Assembly: GCA_003230195.1 (NCBI GenBank)
Contig: QIHH01000095.1
Span: forward strand, 1-6,039
Length of the DNA: 6,039 nucleotides
Reading direction: 5' to 3'
From: Gammaproteobacteria bacterium
Lineage (GTDB): Bacteria; Pseudomonadota; Gammaproteobacteria; SZUA-140
Of this stretch, positions 1 through 5,116 are shown piece after piece. Positions within the stretch are counted from its first letter, which is position 1; the number at the start of each line of letters is the position of its first letter. The translations under genes were made by a program, and so were the position numbers. The notes below the pieces were generated by a model. The model did not search any database. It was not told the origin of the DNA and worked only from the letters and a program-made list of their open reading frames with translations.

Positions 1-72
1 GTTTTAACCTCTTTGATCGGCGCACCATTTTTTGTCTGGCTGGTGTGGAAGGAGCGCAAGAAATGGCTATAG
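1..72 (+). CDS. C-terminal end of FecCD-family ABC importer permease (partial)
   Basis: Only the last 23 codons and the TAG stop are in the window; the gene begins upstream. The readable tail ends in a G-A-P-F-F-V-W-L stretch followed by a basic end (W-K-E-R-K-K-W-L). This is the typical end of the last membrane helix of FecCD/BtuC-type permeases, which form the membrane channel of siderophore, heme and vitamin B12 importers. The last 10 bases overlap the start of the ATPase gene, so the two genes are co-transcribed and probably translationally coupled. Motif and context make the family call firm; the substrate cannot be read from this fragment. Confidence 0.85.
   Translation, partial: VLTSLIGAPFFVWLVWKERKKWL
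49..54 (+). promoter_or_regulatory. Ribosome binding site that sets the ATPase start at 63
   Basis: AAGGAG lies 8 bases before the ATG at 63, inside the end of the permease gene. It favours that ATG over the in-frame GTG at 45, which has no such site in front of it. Confidence 0.75.
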
Positions 73-803
73 CAACCACTTTGCTCTCAATCCAGCAACT
101 CAGCGTCCCTAAGCGAGTTGATAACGTCACGTTCGAACATAAACGTGGTGAACTACTCGGCCTGATTGGTGCCAATGGCGCGGGTAAATCAACCCTGTTA
201 CATGCGCTCGCCGGACTTGAACCCAGCAGCGGTGACATGATGCTTGATGGCCGCTCGTTCGATCTCATTCCGCCACATGAACGCGCCCGCATCGTTGGCA
301 TTCAACCGCAGGCGGTGAGCAGTGCATGGTCGCTGACGGTAACCGATGTTGTTGCGCTCGGACGGATGCCGTGGGGAGATGAAAACCGGACTTCGATTGA
401 ACACGCAATGGAACGCGCCGGGATTTCCAATTTCGCCGCGCGCAATATCGATCAACTGTCCGGCGGTGAACGTGCGCGGGTGTGGTTGGCACGGGTGCTC
501 GCCGGTGAACCGCAACTGTTACTGGCCGATGAACCAATCGCCAGTCTCGATATCCATTACCAGCTCACGGTGATGGAAGTACTAAAACAGTACGCGCAAG
601 ATAACAGAGGCGTGATCGTTGCGATTCATGACCTCAGCCTCGCCGCCCGTTTTTGTGATCGCCTCTGTTTGATGCACCGTGGCAAAATGATCGCCATTGG
701 CACTCCCGTTGAAGTGCTAACCGAAAAGTTGCTTTCAACCGCCTACGGTGTGCCGGTCGATATCGACCTTGAACGTAATCCGCCCGTTGTGCTGCCCAAA
801 TAA
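63..803 (+). CDS. ABC importer ATP-binding protein, FecE/FepC/BtuD type (siderophore, heme or B12 uptake)
   Basis: This is a 246-residue cytoplasmic ATPase that would power import of an iron-chelate or cobalamin-type substrate through the FecCD permease encoded just upstream. Visible motifs, numbered from the ATG at 63, are Walker A G-A-N-G-A-G-K-S-T at 36-44, a Q-loop glutamine near 81-83, the ABC signature L-S-G-G-E at 132-136, Walker B ending in D156 and catalytic E157, and the H-loop histidine at 189. The tail (A-I-G-T-P-V-E-V-L, then A-Y-G-V) is usual for this subfamily. Length is normal. The N-terminus is short and shows no clear A-loop aromatic residue, somewhat as in BtuD. All catalytic motifs are intact, so it should be functional. 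The choice between siderophore, heme and B12 is open; a periplasmic binding protein gene would be expected upstream of the window. Confidence 0.93.
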   Translation: MAIATTLLSIQQLSVPKRVDNVTFEHKRGELLGLIGANGAGKSTLLHALAGLEPSSGDMMLDGRSFDLIPPHERARIVGIQPQAVSSAWSLTVTDVVALGRMPWGDENRTSIEHAMERAGISNFAARNIDQLSGGERARVWLARVLAGEPQLLLADEPIASLDIHYQLTVMEVLKQYAQDNRGVIVAIHDLSLAARFCDRLCLMHRGKMIAIGTPVEVLTEKLLSTAYGVPVDIDLERNPPVVLPK

Positions 804-951
804 CACTTAACAAGTGACGATGCAACCATATTGACGGCATCATCGGGCTTCTTCCAGAAAATAGTAGCAATATCACTAATGACCTCGACTAACTGCAACC
901 ACTGATTTACCACTTCAACGGTTCGATCCACGGTGTTTAAAGCTCGATCTC
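743..951 (-). other. Minus-strand open frame in the ATPase-recQ gap, possible gene remnant
   Basis: Read on the minus strand from about 951 this frame is open to 743. The part inside the gap (about 949-804) reads like plausible protein, with a hydrophobic/acidic helix-like run (V-N-Q-W-L-Q-L-V-E-V-I-S-D-I) followed by F-W-K-K-P-D-D-A-V-N-M-V. The only starts are a GTG at 931 or internal codons. Just upstream, in another frame, an ATG at 975 opens a 12-codon peptide (M-T-V-G-E-Y-L-R-E-I-E-L) ending at 937. The two could be pieces of one gene split by a frameshift. The downstream end runs antisense into the ATPase gene. I do not recognise a family, and chance is a real possibility. Confidence 0.2.
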
Positions 952-991
952 ACGTAAGTATTCACCGACGGTCATCAGCACCTTTCCACGC

Positions 992-997
992 TATAAT
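992..997 (+). promoter_or_regulatory. Candidate -10 box of the recQ promoter
   Basis: A perfect TATAAT sits 7 bases before the ATG at 1005. No good -35 box is seen 16-18 bases upstream (969-974 reads CGGTCA). If used, transcription would begin at or next to the A of the recQ ATG, giving a leaderless or near-leaderless message. Confidence 0.45.
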
Positions 998-1004
998 GGC
1001 GTGC

Positions 1005-3143
1005 ATGAATAACACCCCCCCTGAAACAGCCGCACTACAGACGCTCCACACCATCTTTGGTTATGAACAATTTCGCCCCATGCAGGATGAGGTGGTTGAT
1101 CAAATTATCGGCGGCGGTGATGCGCTGGTTTTAATGCCAACTGGCGGCGGCAAGTCACTCTGTTTTCAGATCCCGGCGCTGGTGCGCGATGGCATCGCGA
1201 TTGTGATCTCGCCGCTGATTGCATTGATGCAAGACCAGGTCGCGGCGCTGCATCAAAATGGCGTCAAGGCTGCTTATCTTAACTCCTCACTGACATCACA
1301 ACAGGCTGCCGCGATTGAACAGCAGGTACGTAACGGTGAACTCGATCTGCTCTATGTTGCACCAGAACGGTTGATGATGGTACGCACGCTTGATCTGTTG
1401 GAACAGTGCACGCTGTCACTCTTTGCGATTGATGAAGCGCACTGTGTTTCACAGTGGGGACATGACTTCCGCCCGGAGTATATTCAGCTCTCTATTTTGC
1501 ACGAACGCTTTCCAAACATTCCACGCATCGCGCTCACCGCCACCGCCGATGAAGCGACTCGCAAAGAGATCATTGAACGGCTTGCACTACAAGATGCCAA
1601 GGTTTTCAATAACGGTTTTGATCGTCCCAACATTCAATATCGCATTTCGGAAAATAGCGGTAACGCACGTGAACAACTCTACCGTTTTATCCGTAACGAA
1701 CATGATGGCGAAGCGGGCATTGTTTATTGTCTTTCAAGAAAACGTGTTGATGACACCGCCGCATGGTTAAGCCGCAAAGGACTGCGTGCGCTCCCTTATC
1801 ATGCCGGGCACAGCAATGATGTGCGGCAACAACATCAGGAACGCTTTCTACGAGAAGATGGCATCATCATCGTGGCGACAATTGCGTTTGGCATGGGCAT
1901 CGATAAACCTGATGTCCGTTTTGTTGCCCACCTTAATCTACCCAAAAGTATCGAGGCCTATTATCAGGAGACCGGCAGGGCAGGGCGTGATGGCCTACCG
2001 TCTGATACCTGGATGTCTTATGGTCTTAATGATGTGATTACCCTGCGCCAGATGCAGGAAGGCTCCGATGCGAATGAGGCTTATAAACGCATTGAACGCC
2101 ACAAACTCGATGCAATGCTTGGACTGTGTGAACTGACCACCTGTCGGCGTCAATCACTATTGCGTTACTTTGGTGATACGCTGGATGAACCCTGTGGTAA
2201 TTGTGATAACTGCCTCACGCCACCCGAAACCTGGGATGCCACTGTTGCAGCACAAAAAGCGTTGTCTTGCGTACACCGTACCGGACAACGCTTTGGGGTG
2301 AATTACCTGATCGATGTGTTGCGCGGTAGTGATGCCGACCGCATCAAACAATTTGGCCATGAGAAACTCAGCACCTATGGCATTGGCAAAGAACACAGTG
2401 CCATTGAGTGGCGCACGCTTTATCGTCAGTTGATCTCACATCGCCTGTTGAATGTTGATATCGGTGGCCATGGAGGACTTCATCTTACCAATGAGAGCCG
2501 TCCCGTTTTACGCGGCGAAACACAACTGCATCTGCGTAAATTAACGAAGAAACTCTCCGCTGGCAAACAGCGCTCAAAAACGCCTTTTGGTAAAACAGCC
2601 GACACCAAATTCTGGGATGCACTACGTGATAAACGCAAGCAACTGGCTGCGGAGCAGGGCATCGCGGCTTATATGATTTTTCACGATGCAACGTTGATGG
2701 AGATGGTGGATCGTCGTCCGCAGACACTAGATCAACTCGGTTTAATCTCGGGTGTCGGCGCTAAAAAACTTGAAGCCTATGGGGATGATTTTTTAGAGGT
2801 GATTGCTGAGTACGGCAATGAAGTCTCTGATGAAATAATTAACGACACGACTGATATCACTATACAGCTACTTTGCAAAGGGATGAAACCACTAGAGATC
2901 GCACATAAACGTGAACTTAAATTGAGCACCATCTACAGCCACCTTGCTGATGCGATTGCGCAGAATAAAGTTGAACTCAGCGATGTAATTGGGCTTGATG
3001 AAAAAACACTGAAGGTAATCCGTTTTGAAATTGAACAGAGTGATGGTGGAAAATTAAAACCTGTTTTTGAAGCATTAGGCGGTGAGCATGACTATGGGGT
3101 GTTGCGGTGTGTTAAGAGTGATATGGCAATTGGTAGCGGTTAA
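1005..3143 (+). CDS. recQ: ATP-dependent DNA helicase RecQ with C-terminal helix-turn-helix extension
   Basis: This is a 712-residue superfamily 2, 3'-to-5' DNA helicase acting in recombination and stalled-fork repair. From the ATG at 1005, Walker A T-G-G-G-K-S has its lysine at 50, the D-E-A-H box is at 143-146 followed by the aromatic-rich loop (Q-W-G-H-D-F-R-P-E-Y), and motif VI Q-E-T-G-R-A-G-R is at 321-328. Zinc-binding cysteines are C380, C397, C400 and C403, the E. coli RecQ spacing. A winged-helix RQC region follows to about 515 and an HRDC domain lies at about 535-603. About 100 further residues (612 on) resemble the HTH_40 domain found at the end of some RecQ proteins, so it is longer than E. 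coli RecQ (about 610). The frame is open back to a GTG at 933 and has an ATG at 996. I chose 1005 because similarity to RecQ begins right after it and no start has a clear ribosome binding site. Confidence 0.96.
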   Translation: MNNTPPETAALQTLHTIFGYEQFRPMQDEVVDQIIGGGDALVLMPTGGGKSLCFQIPALVRDGIAIVISPLIALMQDQVAALHQNGVKAAYLNSSLTSQQAAAIEQQVRNGELDLLYVAPERLMMVRTLDLLEQCTLSLFAIDEAHCVSQWGHDFRPEYIQLSILHERFPNIPRIALTATADEATRKEIIERLALQDAKVFNNGFDRPNIQYRISENSGNAREQLYRFIRNEHDGEAGIVYCLSRKRVDDTAAWLSRKGLRALPYHAGHSNDVRQQHQERFLREDGIIIVATIAFGMGIDKPDVRFVAHLNLPKSIEAYYQETGRAGRDGLPSDTWMSYGLNDVITLRQMQEGSDANEAYKRIERHKLDAMLGLCELTTCRRQSLLRYFGDTLDEPCGNCDNCLTPPETWDATVAAQKALSCVHRTGQRFGVNYLIDVLRGSDADRIKQFGHEKLSTYGIGKEHSAIEWRTLYRQLISHRLLNVDIGGHGGLHLTNESRPVLRGETQLHLRKLTKKLSAGKQRSKTPFGKTADTKFWDALRDKRKQLAAEQGIAAYMIFHDATLMEMVDRRPQTLDQLGLISGVGAKKLEAYGDDFLEVIAEYGNEVSDEIINDTTDITIQLLCKGMKPLEIAHKRELKLSTIYSHLADAIAQNKVELSDVIGLDEKTLKVIRFEIEQSDGGKLKPVFEALGGEHDYGVLRCVKSDMAIGSG

Positions 3144-3204
3144 TACCGTGACCCAGCAATCCTTACCCTTATATTTTAATAAAAATTATGTCGTTATATT
3201 CAAC

Positions 3205-3226
3205 TTTACTACCAATTTACTACTAA
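3205..3226 (+). repeat. 11-bp tandem direct repeat upstream of fic
   Basis: TTTACTACCAA at 3205-3215 is followed directly by TTTACTACTAA at 3216-3226, matching at 10 of 11 positions. The unit is about one helical turn, so bound proteins would sit on the same face of the DNA. It overlaps the left arm of the 13-bp inverted repeat. Confidence 0.7.
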
Positions 3227-3247
3227 TTAAAACCAAATTGGTAGTAA
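3206..3247. promoter_or_regulatory. Perfect 13-bp inverted repeat, candidate operator for fic
   Basis: TTACTACCAATTT at 3206-3218 and its exact reverse complement AAATTGGTAGTAA at 3235-3247 flank a 16-base AT-rich spacer. There is no T-run after the right arm, so it is not a terminator of the usual type. Its place 58-99 bases before the fic ATG, and the reuse of its TACCAAT core nearer the gene, point to a protein-binding site. The binding protein is not proven; the Fic C-terminal domain is a candidate. Confidence 0.55.
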
Positions 3248-3262
3248 GTAACACATTATCAA

Positions 3263-3271
3263 TGCTAAACT
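3263..3271 (+). promoter_or_regulatory. Possible extended -10 promoter element for fic
   Basis: TGCTAAACT fits the extended -10 pattern TGnTAnnnT, and would start transcription near 3278, inside the second inverted repeat. TTGGTA at 3239-3244 resembles a -35 but is 21 bases away, which is too far. A weak call that depends mainly on position between the two inverted repeats. Confidence 0.25.
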
Positions 3272-3274
3272 ATT

Positions 3275-3297
3275 TACCAATCAAACAAATATTGGTA
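3275..3297. promoter_or_regulatory. Second inverted repeat (TACCAAT/ATTGGTA), candidate operator next to fic start
   Basis: TACCAAT at 3275-3281 and ATTGGTA at 3291-3297 are exact inverses around a 9-base spacer, ending 7 bases before the fic ATG. The half-site is the core of the longer upstream inverted repeat, so four half-sites of one motif occur within 92 bases. A repressor bound here would cover the likely transcription start and the ribosome loading area. Confidence 0.5.
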
Positions 3298-3304
3298 CTT
3301 AGCG

Positions 3305-4654
3305 ATGAAAATGCCAACGACACCTCCCAATTTGAAAGACTTAGTGACACAAGTGTCCGAAGAGCCAAGCAAGATAATCGACATATTATCATTGAGTGTT
3401 AAGCCTGATCCCAAAGGGCAATACTACCACTGGGATAAATTACGGCATTTAGCACTCCCCTCTCGTATCTCAACACATGAAGAATGGTGGATGGCAATAA
3501 AATTTGCTCGTAAAGCGCTTTATAAAAATATTCCTCACTTAGATAAATTTGGTAATACCTTTGTTTATGCAGAACCCGATACGGTACGTCGTTTACTACA
3601 CGAAATAGACATTCACAGCGGAGGGGAGTTAAAAGCAATTGACCAAGTGGCAAACCCCGGCACTCGTGAAACTTACCTTATAAACTCGTTAATTGAGGAA
3701 TCTATAACTTCAAGCCAACTTGAAGGCGCAGCCACAACACGCAAGGTGGCCAAAGAAATGCTTCGACAAAAGCGTAAACCACGTGATAAGTCGGAAATGA
3801 TGATATTAAATAATTATCATGCTATGGAATACATCAAAGAAATAGCTAATGAAACCTTAACACCGGCGTTAATATATGAGCTACACCGTATTTTATCTGT
3901 AGATACCTTAGATGATCCAAATGCTGTTGGAAAACTGCGAACCTCAGATGATATATATGTCGGCGATGACAGAGATGCAACCAAACTACATATTCCACCA
4001 AAATCTAAAGAATTAAAAAGTAGAATAGAAAGCATCTGTAATTTTGCAAATATGGATCCTGCTACAACTTTTTTACACCCCGTAGTTAAAGCAATAATTT
4101 TACATTTTCTTCTCGCATATGATCATCCCTTCGAGGATGGAAATGGAAGAACCGCAAGAGCTCTATTTTATTGGTCTATGTTAAAGCAAGGTTATTGGAC
4201 AATCGAATTCATCTCAATTTCAAGAATATTAAAATCTGCCCCCTCCAAATACACAAAAGCATATCTGCATACTGAAACAGATGATAATGATGTTACCTAC
4301 TTTATTATTCATCAATTAGAAGTCATCAACAGAGCCATCAGGGATTTACTCATTTATCTGGAGAAAAAATCTAACGAAATAAAAACCGTCGAACAATTAA
4401 TAAGAAAGTCACCTGATATACAAAACTTACTAAATTATAGACAAATTTCACTGATCAACAGGGCGCTCAAAAGCCCCAATGCAATCTTTTATGTTGAAAG
4501 TCACAGAGGTTCACACAATGTAACTTATGACACTGCCAGAACTGACTTACTGAAACTGGTCAAAATAGGTATCCTTGAAAAAACAAAAATTGGTAAGGCT
4601 TTTGCCTTTTCTGCAATAACAAATCTTAAACAGAAACTAGAAAGCATGAAGTAA
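3305..4654 (+). CDS. fic: Class II Fic family protein (probable protein AMP-transferase) with winged-helix-like C-terminus
   Basis: This is a 449-residue cytoplasmic protein. Fic enzymes usually transfer AMP from ATP to a Ser, Thr or Tyr side chain of a target protein. The active-site motif H-P-F-E-D-G-N-G-R-T-A-R is complete at 274-285, with catalytic H274. The inhibitory motif S-x3-E-G is at 136-141 with E140; its place before the Fic core defines class II, where the enzyme blocks its own ATP site. The N-terminal part (Y-H-W-D-K-L-R at 41-47) matches a known Fic N-terminal region. Residues about 370-440 resemble the winged-helix tail of related Fic proteins. No signal peptide or membrane segment is seen. 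The ATG at 3305 has no clear ribosome binding site; an ATG at 3311 is an alternative. The gene is more AT-rich than recQ, suggesting horizontal acquisition, and has no adjacent antitoxin. Target protein unknown. Confidence 0.92.
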   Translation: MKMPTTPPNLKDLVTQVSEEPSKIIDILSLSVKPDPKGQYYHWDKLRHLALPSRISTHEEWWMAIKFARKALYKNIPHLDKFGNTFVYAEPDTVRRLLHEIDIHSGGELKAIDQVANPGTRETYLINSLIEESITSSQLEGAATTRKVAKEMLRQKRKPRDKSEMMILNNYHAMEYIKEIANETLTPALIYELHRILSVDTLDDPNAVGKLRTSDDIYVGDDRDATKLHIPPKSKELKSRIESICNFANMDPATTFLHPVVKAIILHFLLAYDHPFEDGNGRTARALFYWSMLKQGYWTIEFISISRILKSAPSKYTKAYLHTETDDNDVTYFIIHQLEVINRAIRDLLIYLEKKSNEIKTVEQLIRKSPDIQNLLNYRQISLINRALKSPNAIFYVESHRGSHNVTYDTARTDLLKLVKIGILEKTKIGKAFAFSAITNLKQKLESMK

Positions 4655-4862
4655 AAACAAACGCCTCTGGGATGGTGGTCAAAAATAGATCTTGTCACTA
4701 CCGAATGGATTATTTTTTACTTGCCAATGCAGAAGCTGTAAAATATCTCACCCAACAAATCATCATTACTAATCTCACCTAACGCCTGTTATACCTGCCG
4801 TAATTCTATAGTCACTTAACTTAAATGCTAATCCACTCAGCATCTCATCACGTTGATAAAAC
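4655..4862. other. Gap between fic and the IS66 element, no gene recognised
   Basis: These 208 bases hold only short open frames. The longest with an ATG that I note (4705-4782, 25 residues) has no ribosome binding site and no family I know. A T-run at about 4710-4716 follows only a weak, G-T-paired stem (GGTGGT/ACTACC), so I do not call a terminator. Confidence 0.5.
4855..4862. repeat. Probable left copy of the 8-bp target duplication of the IS66 element
   Basis: IS66-family elements usually duplicate 8 bases on insertion. If the element begins with GTAAGCG at 4863, the copy here is GATAAAAC. The matching right copy lies outside the window, so this cannot be confirmed. Confidence 0.35.
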
Positions 4863-4885
4863 GTAAGCGCTCAACCAACCCCATC
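4863..4885 (+). repeat. Left terminal inverted repeat of the IS66 element (inner limit approximate)
   Basis: Begins GTAAGCGCTCAACC. The first seven bases match the family's conserved end. The inner limit is set by the usual repeat length of about 20-27 bases, since the right end is not available for comparison. Confidence 0.6.
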
Positions 4886-4910
4886 TAACATCGACACCAG
4901 CTCCTTGCTA

Positions 4911-4939
4911 TCGCCTTGATTTCAACATCACCAAGGCGA
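4911..4939 (+). promoter_or_regulatory. Hairpin that hides the tnpA ribosome binding site
   Basis: TCGCCTTG at 4911-4918 pairs perfectly with CAAGGCGA at 4932-4939 around a 13-base loop. The AAGG at 4933-4936, 8 bases before the tnpA ATG at 4945, is inside the right arm. The fold would lower translation of tnpA, as known for some other insertion sequences where read-through from outside is kept silent. That role here is inference. Confidence 0.5.
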
Positions 4940-4944
4940 ATCGT

Positions 4945-5116
4945 ATGAAATCAGAACAGAAAAAAGACTTCTGGCAACAACACACTTCAGGCGTGGGAAC
5001 AAAGTAAGCTTCCGCAGAAGGTTTATTGCCAACAGAGTAATATTTCCTATGCCAATTTTGGTTATTGGCGGATGCGTTTAAAGCATCTGGAAAAGCCTGC
5101 GCCGAAGCTGCTGCCA
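4945..5116 (+). pseudogene. tnpA: IS66 accessory protein TnpA, frameshifted and truncated
   Basis: The ATG at 4945 opens M-K-S-E-Q-K-K-D-F-W-Q-Q-H, the usual TnpA start, but this frame stops at 5005-5007. An extra base within 4984-4987 (ACTT where ATT is expected) throws it out of frame. Reading resumes at CAG 4988 as Q-A-W-E-Q-S-K-L-P and continues through Y-A-N-F-G-Y-W-R-M-R-L to K-L-L-P at 5116, all typical TnpA sequence. After that tnpC-like sequence begins, so roughly the second half of the protein is missing. TnpA is a small helix-turn-helix-like helper required with TnpB and TnpC for IS66 transposition. Not functional as read, unless the frameshift is a sequencing error, and even then truncated. 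Confidence 0.8.

Noticed and set aside
45..62. GTG at 45 as start of the ATPase
   Set aside because: The ATG at 63 has AAGGAG at proper spacing; an earlier start would lengthen the overlap with the permease gene without support.
804..816. CACTT-AAC-AAGTG hairpin right after the ATPase stop as a terminator
   Set aside because: Only 5 bp, weak, and no T-run follows.
3137..3148. CGGT-TAAT-ACCG hairpin over the recQ stop as a terminator
   Set aside because: Four-base stem and no T-run directly after it.
3206..3247. 13-bp inverted repeat as a recQ terminator or a miniature transposable element
   Set aside because: No T-run after the stem, the arms are AT-rich, no flanking target duplication is visible, and the core motif recurs beside fic, which fits an operator better.
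3082..3402. 106-codon plus-strand open frame spanning the recQ end, the gap and the fic start
   Set aside because: It overlaps both genes out of frame, reads the AT-rich gap as low-quality hydrophobic sequence, and covers the repeat-rich promoter; taken as chance.
4705..4782. 25-codon open frame after fic (M-D-Y-F-L-L-A-N-A-E) as an antitoxin-like small gene
   Set aside because: No ribosome binding site, no known family, and length within chance expectation. Class II Fic enzymes already carry their own inhibitory helix.
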